Assembly: GCF_001557875.1 (NCBI RefSeq)
Contig: NZ_LNRF01000010.1
Location: forward strand, 62,001-126,000
Direction: 5' to 3'
Length of the DNA stretch: 64,000 nt
Origin: Vibrio splendidus
GTDB taxonomy: Bacteria; Pseudomonadota; Gammaproteobacteria; Enterobacterales; Vibrionaceae
The notes under the pieces are model-generated. The model did no database searches. It was given only the letters and a program-made list of their open reading frames with translations, and was not told the origin of the DNA. Made by a program: the position numbers and the translations under genes. Position 1 is the stretch's first letter, and each line of letters starts with the position of its first letter. Shown here in pieces: positions 27,685 through 36,957 of this stretch.

Positions 27685-28833
27685 ATGTCAAAACGTGATT
27701 TTTACGAAGTATTAGGCGTAAGCCGCGATGCATCAGAGCGCGATATTAAAAAAGCGTACAAACGCTTAGCGATGAAATTCCACCCGGACCGTAACCAGGG
27801 TGACGAGACCGCAGCAGATAAGTTTAAAGAAGTAAAAGTAGCGTACGAGATCCTAACTGACTCTCAAAAGAAAGCAGCTTACGACCAATACGGTCACGCA
27901 GCCTTTGAACAAGGTGGCATGGGCGGCGGCGGTGGTTTCGGCGGCGGTGGTCAAGGTGACTTCGGCGATATCTTCGGTGACGTATTTGGCGATATCTTTG
28001 GCGGCGGTCGTCGTGGTGGCGGTCAACAGCGCGCACAACGCGGTTCAGATCTACGTTACAACATGGAGCTTTCTCTAGAAGAAGCGGTTCGTGGTGTTTC
28101 TAAAGAAATCGAAGTACCAACTCTTGTCGAGTGTGATACTTGTGACGGTAGCGGCGCGAAAGCGGGTTCTTCTGCACAAACATGTGGCACTTGTCATGGC
28201 CACGGCCAAGTACAAATGCGCCAAGGTTTCTTTGCAGTTCAACAAACTTGTCCTACTTGTAATGGTAAAGGCAAGATCATCAAAGATCCATGTAACTCAT
28301 GTCATGGTCAAGGACGCAAACAGAAGACGAAAACACTTAACGTTAAGATCCCTGCTGGTGTTGATACTGGCGATCGTATTCGTCTATCTGGCGAAGGCGA
28401 AGCGGGAGAGCAAGGCGCTCCAGCTGGCGACCTGTACGTACAAGTACACGTAAAAGAACACAACATCTTTGAGCGTGACGGCAACAACCTTTACTGTGAG
28501 GTTCCAGTAAGCTTCTCAATGGCTGCTTTAGGCGGTGAAGTTGAAGTTCCAACACTGGATGGTCGTGTAAACCTTAAAGTGCCAGAAGAAACACAAACGG
28601 GCCGTATGTTCCGTATGCGTGGCAAAGGCGTGAAAGGCGTTCGTGGCGGCGGTGTGGGTGACCTAATCGTTAAGCTAGTGGTTGAGACTCCAGTTAAGCT
28701 AAGCTCTCGCCAAAAAGAACTACTGCGTGAATTCGAAGAAACATGTTGTGGCGAAGCGGCAAGTAAGCACAAGCCAAAATCTGAAGGTTTCTTCAGCGGC
28801 GTTAAAAACTTCTTCGATGACCTAACTAAGTAA
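27685..28833 (+). CDS. dnaJ: Chaperone protein DnaJ (Hsp40, type I)
   Basis: 382 aa. J domain at residues 1-70 with HPD at 33-35; Gly/Phe-rich region about 75-110; four zinc-finger repeats CxxCxGxG ([32 protein letters not shown]) at about 145-215; then the peptide-binding C-terminal domains. It delivers substrates to DnaK and stimulates ATP hydrolysis. The 284-bp gap after dnaK lacks a visible heat-shock promoter, so transcription may come from dnaK. Ends in a strong terminator. Confidence 0.99.
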   Translation: MSKRDFYEVLGVSRDASERDIKKAYKRLAMKFHPDRNQGDETAADKFKEVKVAYEILTDSQKKAAYDQYGHAAFEQGGMGGGGGFGGGGQGDFGDIFGDVFGDIFGGGRRGGGQQRAQRGSDLRYNMELSLEEAVRGVSKEIEVPTLVECDTCDGSGAKAGSSAQTCGTCHGHGQVQMRQGFFAVQQTCPTCNGKGKIIKDPCNSCHGQGRKQKTKTLNVKIPAGVDTGDRIRLSGEGEAGEQGAPAGDLYVQVHVKEHNIFERDGNNLYCEVPVSFSMAALGGEVEVPTLDGRVNLKVPEETQTGRMFRMRGKGVKGVRGGGVGDLIVKLVVETPVKLSSRQKELLREFEETCCGEAASKHKPKSEGFFSGVKNFFDDLTK

Positions 28834-28886
28834 TCAATTCATTGATGTATTAGGTTATTGATACTTTAAGTTTTTGATAACAGTAG

Positions 28887-28916
28887 AAAAGCCTGCTCAT
28901 GTAGCAGGCTTTTTTG
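28887..28916 (+). terminator. Terminator of dnaJ
   Basis: Arms AAGCCTGCT / AGCAGGCTT, then T-run. Confidence 0.9.
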
Positions 28917-29003
28917 TGTCTGTAGGTTAGAGAAAAGAAGCTCATAGAGGAAAGAGCTGAGGTTGCACAGATAAGTTCTAGAGCCCTTTGGTGGTTGCTC
29001 TTG

Positions 29004-29435
29004 TTACTTCCAACACGCTTCTGGCTCTGAAACGCCAGAATGGTGTAGCTCCAAAATATCGGTCGTCGAATTTAAGCAATCATCGTTTGTTTGTGGTGAG
29101 AGTGGTTCAGCTTGAATTGAATAGGTGGAGCTACTCGCAGATATCGCTAGCGTGTACCGGCTAGTATCGGTATCACAAAACAAACATGTCCCTCCTGAAA
29201 TAATACTCTCTGCTGCCGATGCATAGTTCCCCGTGTACAAGGTCTCCATCTCCAGTTGCATCTTGGTCATATCGGCCATTGCTGTGACTCGATGCGCTTT
29301 GATGACATGGTTTGTATAACTTGGGTAAGCAATTGCACCGAGTATCCCCACGATAGCGACAGCGAGCAATAACTCGATCAATGTCATCCCTCTCATGCTT
29401 AAGTTGTTGCTGTTGCATATATTTCTTCGAATCAT
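29004..29435 (-). CDS. pilE: Type IV pilin (PilE-like)
   Basis: 143 aa from the ATG at 29435, which has AGGA 11 nt upstream; the ATG at 29396 is an alternative and the frame to 29486 is less likely. The prepilin sequence is MRG followed by MTLIELLLAVAIVGILGAIA: cleavage after Gly, methylated Met +1 and Glu +5. The helix continues SYTNHVIKAHR. Cysteines (CLFC, DDC, EAC) would close the C-terminal loop. It diverges from the minor-pilin operon, so the two share a control region of about 100 bp. Major versus minor pilin status cannot be decided here. Confidence 0.83.
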   Translation of the reverse strand: MIRRNICNSNNLSMRGMTLIELLLAVAIVGILGAIAYPSYTNHVIKAHRVTAMADMTKMQLEMETLYTGNYASAAESIISGGTCLFCDTDTSRYTLAISASSSTYSIQAEPLSPQTNDDCLNSTTDILELHHSGVSEPEACWK

Positions 29436-29537
29436 CGCGAGTAGTTTCCTTTCATAGCTCAGCCCATTCTTCTCCGGTGGTAGCATCGCTGCAAGATTAA
29501 ATGCGGTTACGCATTGAGTTACATAGGAATTTGGGAA

Positions 29538-30044
29538 ATGACTCGCGGGTTTACTTTGTTAGAGCTGTTAATAACGGTATCGGTACTGTCGATACTGATA
29601 GCGACGGCTGCCCCGAGTTTTAGTTCGGTTACTGAAACCGTCAAGATGCAGCGACTCGCCGGAGAGTTGAATGGTTTTCTCATTCAGGCCAAGTCTGAAT
29701 CGGTCAAAAGGAATCAAGATCTGTGGGTACATTTCTCTATGGATAAAAATGAGGTGCAATCAACCGGAGAGTGGACTGTAAGGTTAAAGCCGACTGAAGA
29801 CCTTTCTGGTGAAACGTTACTGATGTTGTCGGGTAAACCATTTCGAGATGTATCGTTTTCCCATAACTACACCGGCGCAAGAATCAGCTTTGAGAGTGTT
29901 AGAGGAAGGCCTGCCAGGGGGACAATTTATCTATTCCCTAATGGTGCTTCCACCGATCGACTTTTGATCAAGCTATCTAGCCCTCCAGGACGAATTAAGG
30001 TATGCGGCGAGTCGAGCGCTCAGTATGGCTATTATGCGTGTTAA
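29538..30044 (+). CDS. fimT: Type IV pilus minor pilin FimT/GspH family
   Basis: 168 aa from the ATG at 29538, with AGGA 9 nt upstream. The prepilin signal MTRG is followed by FTLLELLITVSVLSILIATAAPSF with Glu +5. The globular part has the GspH pattern: LNGFLIQAKSESVKRNQDLWVHF and GTIYLFPNGAS, ending in a Cys pair (VCGES, YYAC). Its GspH-like role is in the tip complex that primes pilus assembly. It is the first of four overlapping genes. Confidence 0.87.
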   Translation: MTRGFTLLELLITVSVLSILIATAAPSFSSVTETVKMQRLAGELNGFLIQAKSESVKRNQDLWVHFSMDKNEVQSTGEWTVRLKPTEDLSGETLLMLSGKPFRDVSFSHNYTGARISFESVRGRPARGTIYLFPNGASTDRLLIKLSSPPGRIKVCGESSAQYGYYAC

Positions 30045-30657
30045 GCCGATCATGGTAGCGCCTAGTAAGCAACGAGGTACATCATTGATTGAGTTAATGG
30101 TGGCGTCTGTGATTGGTATATTCGCGATCTCGATTATCGGGAGTGTTTTTATCACCGGGCAGAGAATTGCCAAAGATAAGGGCATCGAGTTACTGCTGCT
30201 GCAAAACCTCACCAGTACCATGCAGGTAATGAAAGAAGACATTCAACGAGCGGGCTACGATGGATCTAATGGTTACTCAATCAAGTTGTCTGGCGCAACG
30301 GGCACCATTCAAGTAAGCGGTGGTGTTGCTATTGGTTTTGTTTACTTCCGAGAGGGCTCAAGCGCAAGTAAAGATTATCGAAATATCGTTTACAGAAAAA
30401 ATGGAACCAAACTGCAAATATGTGAGAAGGGCATCACTGTATCGGAGGCAATTCCTACATTTCATCAGGTTACTGGATGTTACTCACTTTTTGATGACAG
30501 CCTCATTGATGTTGACGAGCTCAGCATTACTTCTCAGGTATTAGAGCAGAACTCTATCAAGAGCACATTTACTGATATCAGTATCACAGCCTCAATTCCA
30601 ACCGCAGGTGTTTCCAAATCGGTCTCGATTTCCGTTAAACAAAGGAACTGGCAATGA
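30034..30657 (+). CDS. pilW: Type IV pilus minor pilin PilW family
   Basis: About 207 aa; ATGs at 30025, 30034 and 30052 are all possible, and no site has a convincing ribosome-binding site, so coupling to fimT is likely. QRG is followed by TSLIELMVASVIGIFAISIIG (Glu +5). The GspJ-like body includes QNLTSTMQVMKEDIQRAGYDGSNG, the usual PilW start. Overlaps fimT upstream and the PilX-like gene downstream by 4 bp (ATGA). Confidence 0.85.
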   Translation: MRVKPIMVAPSKQRGTSLIELMVASVIGIFAISIIGSVFITGQRIAKDKGIELLLLQNLTSTMQVMKEDIQRAGYDGSNGYSIKLSGATGTIQVSGGVAIGFVYFREGSSASKDYRNIVYRKNGTKLQICEKGITVSEAIPTFHQVTGCYSLFDDSLIDVDELSITSQVLEQNSIKSTFTDISITASIPTAGVSKSVSISVKQRNWQ

Positions 30658-31994
30658 TGATGTTTAGAAAGCAACGCGGCGTGGTGACCTTGTTGGTGAC
30701 ATCGGTTCTTCTAGTTGGATCTTTGGTGGTGACGCTAGGCACGTACCGCAGTGTTTTCCATCAAATCAAAGTCGCACAAAATGAAGTGCAGGGCAGGCAA
30801 GAACATTGGCGGTCGGAAGGGGGCTTAGAGTGTACCTACTCCTACTTACTTGAATTGGACAAGACAATTGCTGATATCAAAGACGCGAGTACTCGTCCTG
30901 CAGATTTTTCTGATTGGTGTTCTCCTTACGAAAATAAACCGCAGATCGAAATCTCGGATAGTGCAATTCCTAGCGCTTACATCGTAGCGTCATCCTCAAA
31001 CGTACAGTCACTTTTTAAGACAATAAGAGAAAGATCTCAGCTCGGTAGTGGGGCGATTCAGTCTACTGGTCCTATCGAACTTATTGGAACTTTGAGCCTG
31101 AAGCCGACAGCGAAAGAAGACCCTATAAATGGCAATGAATATGAGTGTGTCAGTGTCTCTTTTGCTGATCTGTTCACCTATCAATATAACGAAACTCATA
31201 GTAATTCAGGACAGGCATTAGGGTTAGAGGTACTCGATCCTATTGCTGATGGTCCATTTTCTGGCTTTGATGGCATTTGCCATAGCGACTATAAAACAGC
31301 GATCCCTAAAGGCGCTTCCGGTAGCTCTTATTCGATCTATGCCCCTGATTATTATCAAGGAACCAATCCTGCGCCTTTTAAGAAGGACTTTAATCCGGAT
31401 CCGAATATGAACCCCTTTTACACCTTTTTTGGTGTTGCTAAAACCGAGCAAAATATTGTCGACCTGTCACAAGATACGGATTTGTTTAAGCATGTTCAGC
31501 TATTGAATGCGACTGAGTGCGGCACTGAGATCATGGACCACTTTACGGCAGGGCAAACCAAAGGGCTGTGGGTTGAAGGCAACTGCTATATTAATGCCGC
31601 GGTTGCGGCCACAGTCAATCCATCACAGCTGTTGGTTGTGCAAGATGGTGTGTTGGCACTAAATGGAGCCATGGCTTACAACGGAGTGATTTATCATTTG
31701 GTCGATTATCAAAAGAGCCATGTAAAAACGCGTGTCGATGACTTTTGGAAGAGCCTTTTGCCGAATAACGTATTTGCGCCTTTTATTAAAGACATAGATG
31801 ACGCCAGTGTCGTCAAAAAAAGTGTCGGGATTCAGTTTGCATCTGGCTTGCCTTCTGGTGGCCTTATTTTTGACTCACCTGCTGGTGTGACGACTATTGT
31901 TGGTGACATGGACTTAGATTTTCGTGCGGATTCTAATCCGATTGATCCGCCTTCAACTTATCAGTGGAAGCGAGGCTCATGGAATGATTTCTAA
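30654..31994 (+). CDS. PilX/GspK-like large minor pilin
   Basis: 446 aa, unusually long for PilX (commonly under 200 aa). After QRG comes a hydrophobic helix VVTLLVTSVLLVGSLVVTLG with no Glu at +5, the trait of GspK/PilX-type tip pilins. The next part, WRSEGGLECTYSYLLELDK, is PilX-like. The remaining 370 residues are rich in Asp/Pro/Ser with several Cys; I recognise no domain. By position it would cap the pilus tip with FimT, PilW and PilV. It overlaps pilW by 4 bp and pilV by 11 bp. Confidence 0.78.
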   Translation: MMMFRKQRGVVTLLVTSVLLVGSLVVTLGTYRSVFHQIKVAQNEVQGRQEHWRSEGGLECTYSYLLELDKTIADIKDASTRPADFSDWCSPYENKPQIEISDSAIPSAYIVASSSNVQSLFKTIRERSQLGSGAIQSTGPIELIGTLSLKPTAKEDPINGNEYECVSVSFADLFTYQYNETHSNSGQALGLEVLDPIADGPFSGFDGICHSDYKTAIPKGASGSSYSIYAPDYYQGTNPAPFKKDFNPDPNMNPFYTFFGVAKTEQNIVDLSQDTDLFKHVQLLNATECGTEIMDHFTAGQTKGLWVEGNCYINAAVAATVNPSQLLVVQDGVLALNGAMAYNGVIYHLVDYQKSHVKTRVDDFWKSLLPNNVFAPFIKDIDDASVVKKSVGIQFASGLPSGGLIFDSPAGVTTIVGDMDLDFRADSNPIDPPSTYQWKRGSWNDF

Positions 31995-32433
31995 GAACTC
32001 AGGTTTTAGCTTGATTGAGGTTCTTATCTCTTTTTTGTTGATTGGCGTTGCCTCGTTAGGTCTGGTTAAATTGCAGGTCTACGCTGAACAAAAATCGGAT
32101 TTTGCGCTCCACAGCGTAGAGGCGCTGCATTTTGCTGAAAGGCAGATGGAGTATTATCGAACTCGGGTATCTAATACGAGTGGGGCGGTAGGTTTAATTC
32201 CTTTTTCGGAACTAAACCTGGCGAGTCATTGTCTCAACAGAGGCAGTTCAGATCCTTTATCCGGTTTGTCGGGTTCTGCCTATGCCATGACCTGTGAAGT
32301 GACTAATGCAGGCGGTGCTTTGTCCGGCGCGTTAAAAAGTATTACTGTCACAATTGCATGGCAAGATCGTATGAACCATGCGCAAAGTATTTACCTCGAA
32401 ACTATGCTTTCCAAATACAGTGAGTTTGATTGA
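31984..32433 (+). CDS. pilV: Type IV pilus modification/minor pilin PilV
   Basis: 149 aa from the ATG at 31984, with GAGG 8 nt upstream. KNSG is followed by FSLIEVLISFLLIGVASLGLVKLQ (Glu +5), the classic PilV/GspI N-terminus. The body has FAERQMEYYRTRVSN and a Cys pair. It overlaps the PilX-like gene and ends the operon. A loose AT-rich, gene-free stretch of about 300 bp (32434-32731) follows, in which I see no gene or clear terminator. Confidence 0.87.
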   Translation: MISKNSGFSLIEVLISFLLIGVASLGLVKLQVYAEQKSDFALHSVEALHFAERQMEYYRTRVSNTSGAVGLIPFSELNLASHCLNRGSSDPLSGLSGSAYAMTCEVTNAGGALSGALKSITVTIAWQDRMNHAQSIYLETMLSKYSEFD

Positions 32434-32731
32434 TCCTCAAGCAAACGTTTACTGTATGCCAAGACTCTCGTCACTTCTTTTACTGATAGTTTTCACTCCT
32501 CGGACATTGTTTGCGTGCTAGTTAAAGTTCTGTATATGGAATGGTGTTTTTTGTGTTTTTATATTGTTGTGGTTGTATGGTATTTTTGCAAAATATGTCT
32601 CCATTTATGGAAATTCAGGTGGAATCTTGTGCTTTTTAATAACGACTTTAATAGAATATGTGCTGTACCAATAGGCCGTGGTCAAAACTTATATTAGGCC
32701 TAAACAAAACAACATCACATATGGAGTTACA

Positions 32732-34294
32732 ATGAGTAACCAAGCCGTAAAAAAAGCACCATCGACTGAGAAGATCAGTGGTATGGACCGCTTTCTAAAC
32801 TTCATTGAACGCGCCGGCAACAAAATTCCAGATCCAGCAATTCTGTTCTTCTGGGCTCTAGTTATTGTATGGGTAGCATCTGCACTTTTATCGAATCTTT
32901 CATTCGACTTAATCAACCCTCAAACGGGTGCTGCTCTTGAAGTTAACAACCTACTAACTGGTGAAGCGCTTGCTAGCTTCCTAGCGAATATGGTTACCAC
33001 GTTCACAGGCTTCGCCCCTCTAGGTATCGTACTTGTTGCTATGCTAGGTGTAGGCGTTGCTGACTCTTCAGGCTTCATTACGACTGGCCTTAAGAAGATG
33101 CTTAACTTCACGCCAGCTAAGCTACTAACGCCAATGCTAATCCTTGTTGCTATCGTGTCTCACACAGCAGCAGATGCAGGTTACGTTCTAGTAATCCCTC
33201 TTGGCGGTATCATCTTCCACGCTGCGGGTCGTCACCCTCTAGCGGGTATTGCAGCAGCGTTTGCTGGTGTATCAGGTGGTTTCTCTGCGAACTTCATTCC
33301 TTCAGGTATTGACCCGCTACTAGCTGGTTTCACTCAAACAGCGGCAAACGTTCTTGACCCTGAATACGTGATTAACCCTCTAGCGAACATCTTCTTTACT
33401 GGCCTATCTTCAGTTCTTATTGTTGCTATCGGTTGGTACGTAACTGAGAAAATTATCGAGCCTCGTCTTGCTAATACTCCAGTTGATGAAGATGCAGAAG
33501 CGGCACCTGATCTAGGTACGTTTACAGCAATCGAATCTAAAGCGTTCCGTTACGCTGGTTGGGCAATGGTTGCGGGTATTGGTCTGCTTATCGCAGCTCT
33601 AGTTCCTGAGAACTCAGCGCTTCGTTCGCCTGAAGGTGAGCTAACAGCGTTCTCTGCTCCAGTTATGAAGTCTATCGTTCCTCTGATCTTCATCCTGTTC
33701 ATTATCCCAGGTATCGTCTATGGCCGCGTAGCGGGTACTTTCAAGAACAGCAATGATGTAATCAAAGCAATGTCAGAGACAATGGCTACGATGGGCGCAT
33801 ACATTGTAATGTCGTTCTTCTGTGCACAGTTCCTATCTGCATTCGGTCAATCAAACATCGGTACAATGCTTGCGCTTTACGGTGCTGAAGGTCTGAAAGC
33901 GATGGACCTTCCTGGTGAAGCAACGGTTGTTGGTATGATTCTACTAACGGCTTCAGTTAACCTGCTTGTAGGTTCTGCTTCGGCTAAGTGGGCGCTTATC
34001 GGTCCAATCCTAGTTCCAATGCTAATGGTTGTGGGTATCTCTCCTGAGCTATCTCAAGCGGCTTACCGTGTAGGTGACTCAGTGTCTAACATCATCTCTC
34101 CACTAATGGTGTTCTTCCCACTGGTTGTTGTTTACTGTCAGCGCTACGTTAAGTCGACAGGTATCGGTACTCTAGCTTCTCTAATGATGCCATTCTCGAT
34201 TGCCATGCTAATCGGTTGGTCTTTGTTCTTGCTAGCTTACTGGGCTCTTGGTATCCCACTAGGTATCCAAGCACCTTATACTTACACTATGTAA
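32732..34294 (+). CDS. AbgT-family transporter
   Basis: 520 aa from the ATG at 32732, preceded by GGAG 7 nt upstream. The N-terminal SGMDRFLNFIERAGNKIPDPAILFFWALVIVW is the AbgT signature, and later VNLLVGSASAKWALIGPILVPML and VGDSVSNIISPLMVF are family hallmarks. E. coli AbgT imports p-aminobenzoyl-glutamate; other members export sulfonamides. The substrate here is unknown. Monocistronic, with strong codon bias, ending in a terminator. Confidence 0.92.
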   Translation: MSNQAVKKAPSTEKISGMDRFLNFIERAGNKIPDPAILFFWALVIVWVASALLSNLSFDLINPQTGAALEVNNLLTGEALASFLANMVTTFTGFAPLGIVLVAMLGVGVADSSGFITTGLKKMLNFTPAKLLTPMLILVAIVSHTAADAGYVLVIPLGGIIFHAAGRHPLAGIAAAFAGVSGGFSANFIPSGIDPLLAGFTQTAANVLDPEYVINPLANIFFTGLSSVLIVAIGWYVTEKIIEPRLANTPVDEDAEAAPDLGTFTAIESKAFRYAGWAMVAGIGLLIAALVPENSALRSPEGELTAFSAPVMKSIVPLIFILFIIPGIVYGRVAGTFKNSNDVIKAMSETMATMGAYIVMSFFCAQFLSAFGQSNIGTMLALYGAEGLKAMDLPGEATVVGMILLTASVNLLVGSASAKWALIGPILVPMLMVVGISPELSQAAYRVGDSVSNIISPLMVFFPLVVVYCQRYVKSTGIGTLASLMMPFSIAMLIGWSLFLLAYWALGIPLGIQAPYTYTM

Positions 34295-34329
34295 GATTGA
34301 ACTAAGCGATATTAAGCTTTACTCATTCT

Positions 34330-34364
34330 TAAGCCCGCACCGAAATGTGCGGGCTTTTTTTTTC
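34330..34364 (+). terminator. Terminator of the AbgT gene
   Basis: Arms AAGCCCGCAC / GTGCGGGCTT, loop CGAAAT, then nine T. Confidence 0.93.
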
Positions 34365-34466
34365 GCTATCTTTTTCTATTTTTTTTATATCCAAAAGAAA
34401 GGCACTCAGCTTATACTCCGGATTACGGCTAATTGTTGGCCGGTAAATTTAGGAAATCCAAGCCAC

Positions 34467-35756
34467 ATGAAAATTCTGCTTTTAGTAGGGTTAATTGTTT
34501 TAAATGGTCTGTTTGCCATGTCAGAGATTGCATTGGTAGCAGCAAAAAATAGTCGGCTGAAACGCTTAGCCGAAAAACACCGTTCCGCTCAGATTGCTCT
34601 TGAGCTCAAAGAAAACCCAACCCGCTTCCTCTCGACTATTCAAATCGGTATTACGGTTATCGGCCTGCTCAGCGGTATTGTGGGCGAGGCGACGCTATCA
34701 GCTCCACTGGCCGTTCAACTTGAACTGTGGGGGCTTGATCCAGCACAAGCGAATATCTTGTCTACCGCGGTCGTAGTAGTGGGTATTACTTATTTCGCTA
34801 TCGTTGTCGGTGAGTTGGTACCAAAGCGTTTTGCTCAGTCTCAAGCTGAAAACATTGCTGTGTTAGTTGCGCTGCCAATCTTCTGGTTATCTAAAATCGC
34901 GACGCCGTTTGTGTTTGCGTTGTCGGCTTCTACGGAAGGCATTCTCAAGTTGATGGGCCGAGGTGGTGACGAAGATAGCGTTACAGAAGATGATATCCAT
35001 GCACTTGTGAAAGAGGGCTCTGAATCGGGTGTGATTGAACGCGGCGAGCAAGAGATGATTCGTAATATCTTGCAGCTTGATGATCGCCTTGTGAGCTCAT
35101 TGATGACTCCGCGTCGAGACATCGACTTTTTGGATGTCGACCAACCCGTTGATCAAATCTTAAAGAAACTGCGCTCATCAAAACACAGTGTGTTTCCATT
35201 GTGCCAAGACCACCTCAATAAAGTGGTGGGTACGGTGTCAGCCAAAGCCTTGCTGAATCAGGCGGGCAATCTAAGCATTCAAGTGATCATGGGGCTGTCT
35301 CGCTCACCGATCTATGTTCCAGAATCGATGAAAGCTCTGCGTTTACTTGGCTACTTTAAAGAGTCGGGTACTGAGATGGCATTCATTGTCGACGAGTATG
35401 GCGATGTTCAAGGTCTTGTGACTCATTACGATATTCTTGAGGCGATTGCTGGCGAACTATCGAATAACCCGAACGATCTTTGGACTGAGCAAGTGGAAGA
35501 CGGTTTGCTGGTGGATGGATTGATTCCGATCAGTGAACTGAAAAATCGTTTAGAGTTGTCGGATTTTGAGGGTGAAAGCGAGAGCTTCCAAACGTTGAAT
35601 GGTCTTGTGACTTGGCTAATAGGACGCTTACCTGATGCAGGCGAGGTTGTTCAATACCAACAGTGGCAGTTTGAAATTATCTCTGTTGAGAACAATCGCA
35701 TTGTGAGCATCAAAGCGACGCCAATAGTCGATGACACAGAAGGCGCTAATAGCTAA
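34467..35756 (+). CDS. CNNM/CBS transmembrane protein (YtfL/hemolysin C type)
   Basis: 429 aa from the ATG at 34467; a hydrophobic upstream frame lacks a ribosome-binding site. Residues about 1-190 are the DUF21 membrane domain, starting LVGLIVLNGLFAMSEIALVAAK. Next is a pair of CBS domains (about 200-330; LMTPRRDIDFLD, AFIVDEYGDVQGLVTHYDILEAIAG) and a CorC/HlyC C-terminal domain with FETLNGLVTWLIGRLP-like sequence. The family is linked to Mg2+/cation efflux or polyamine tolerance. Specific function unknown. Confidence 0.88.
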   Translation: MKILLLVGLIVLNGLFAMSEIALVAAKNSRLKRLAEKHRSAQIALELKENPTRFLSTIQIGITVIGLLSGIVGEATLSAPLAVQLELWGLDPAQANILSTAVVVVGITYFAIVVGELVPKRFAQSQAENIAVLVALPIFWLSKIATPFVFALSASTEGILKLMGRGGDEDSVTEDDIHALVKEGSESGVIERGEQEMIRNILQLDDRLVSSLMTPRRDIDFLDVDQPVDQILKKLRSSKHSVFPLCQDHLNKVVGTVSAKALLNQAGNLSIQVIMGLSRSPIYVPESMKALRLLGYFKESGTEMAFIVDEYGDVQGLVTHYDILEAIAGELSNNPNDLWTEQVEDGLLVDGLIPISELKNRLELSDFEGESESFQTLNGLVTWLIGRLPDAGEVVQYQQWQFEIISVENNRIVSIKATPIVDDTEGANS

Positions 35757-35896
35757 CAGTTCGACTAACCAGCAAGCGGCAATGGTTCATTGTCTCTTGT
35801 TGTCTCTTATCTCTTTATTGTTCATTATCTCAAAGATTAGGTATGCTTCACCGCATACCTATTTTCGTTTTTATCCTTTGTTTTCTGGAGTTCCCT

Positions 35897-36448
35897 TTGT
35901 CAGACCACCAATTCACCCCTCAAGATGAAATCTTCATGCGACGCGCCATCGAGGTGGCTAAGCAAGCTGAGAGTGAGGGAGAAGTTCCCGTGGGTGCCGT
36001 GTTGGTCAAAGATGGTGAGATTATCTCTGAAGGGTGGAACCGTTCGATTGGTAGCCACGATGCCACGGCACACGCAGAAATTGAAACTTTGCGTAAAGCC
36101 GGCCAAACCATAGAAAACTATCGCCTGCTCGATACCACTTTATACGTCACGCTAGAGCCTTGCCCAATGTGTGCAGGTGCGTTGCTACACAGTCGAGTAA
36201 AGCGCATTGTATTTGGCGCCCCAGACTTAAAAGCGGGCGCTGCAGGTACAGTGTTGAATTTGTTTGAAAGTCAGGCCTCATACCACTATGCCGACGTTGA
36301 ACATGGCTTGTTAGAGGAAGAGTGCCGTGAGCAATTACAAGCGTTTTTCAAGCGTCGTAGAAAAGAGATAAAAGAGAAGCGAAAGCAAGAACGTCAGTTG
36401 GAAGAGCAGCGTTTAGAGGCGGAAATGAAGGTTGGCAACAAGAAATAG
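35897..36448 (+). CDS. tadA: tRNA-specific adenosine deaminase
   Basis: 183 aa from a TTG codon at 35897, with GGAG 6 nt upstream; a frame to ATG 35843 adds a hydrophobic, non-conserved N-terminus. Zinc deaminase motifs are HAE at 59-61 and PCPMC at 88-92 (Cys89, Cys92). It converts A34 to inosine in tRNA-Arg(ACG), needed for decoding CGN. A basic, Arg/Lys/Glu-rich tail of about 30 residues follows the domain. Confidence 0.93.
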   Translation: MSDHQFTPQDEIFMRRAIEVAKQAESEGEVPVGAVLVKDGEIISEGWNRSIGSHDATAHAEIETLRKAGQTIENYRLLDTTLYVTLEPCPMCAGALLHSRVKRIVFGAPDLKAGAAGTVLNLFESQASYHYADVEHGLLEEECREQLQAFFKRRRKEIKEKRKQERQLEEQRLEAEMKVGNKK

Positions 36449-36460
36449 CAGCGTACTTTC

Positions 36461-36484
36461 GGCACTCTCAATCGCAAGAGTGCC
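36461..36484. other. Perfect hairpin without a T-run downstream of tadA
   Basis: GGCACTCT / AGAGTGCC. It lies between tadA and the small convergent gene; probably limits read-through but lacks a T-tract on either strand. Confidence 0.4.
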
Positions 36485-36509
36485 AAGCAAGCTGACTTAG
36501 TAACTACAT

Positions 36510-36641
36510 TTACTCAGCAATCATCTGCATGAAAGCGCGATTGCGCCAAATGATCTTCTTCTTATTATTTGAAAGCATACGCTTACGACGGTTTGCAGCA
36601 ACGGTCTTATCAAGGCGTTTCGATTTCAGTTTCTTCATCAT
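36510..36641 (-). CDS. Small, very basic 43-residue protein
   Basis: Frame MMKKLKSKRLDKTVAANRRK... ending FMQMIAE, with TAA at 36512-36510. The composition is about one third Lys plus Arg, in the style of a nucleic-acid or ribosome-binding peptide. AGGA lies 10 nt before the first ATG (36641). It is convergent with tadA. Not recognised as a named ribosomal protein; it resembles small Vibrio proteins in this position only by my impression. Nothing about its function can be stated. Confidence 0.6.
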   Translation of the reverse strand: MMKKLKSKRLDKTVAANRRKRMLSNNKKKIIWRNRAFMQMIAE

Positions 36642-36918
36642 TTCAATGATTTCCTATTTGTCGTCTGACTTTTTAGTTTGGACTAACGATTTAATTATAG
36701 TGTTATTCGTTTGTTTGGCCTGTCGCACGCTTGGCTTAAATAGAAGAGCAGTTCTAGCCTAAAGCCAGCATCTCAGTGCAACAGAGCATAATCTTGATTG
36801 TGGTGTGCCGTTATAAGGTTCGATTGTTACTGCAATATGACACTCGAGATCTCATCATTATTTTCCTGCCGGCTTCACTTATCCCTTAGTGACGAAAGAA
36901 GAGTCGAAAAAAGACAAT

Positions 36919-36953
36919 AAAAAAGAGCAATGCTAGATGGCATTGCTCTTTTG
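36919..36953 (-). terminator. Terminator of mltF
   Basis: Arms AAAAGAGCAATGC / GCATTGCTCTTTT with a TAGATG loop, T-rich on both strands. Confidence 0.88.
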
Positions 36954-36957
36954 GTTT

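Noticed and set aside
32515-32697. 60-aa frame in the gap before the AbgT gene
   Set aside because: Hydrophobic low-complexity translation of an AT-rich stretch, no ribosome-binding site.
35843-35896. ATG start 54 bp upstream for tadA
   Set aside because: It adds a hydrophobic, non-conserved stretch; the TTG at 35897 has GGAG at the right distance.
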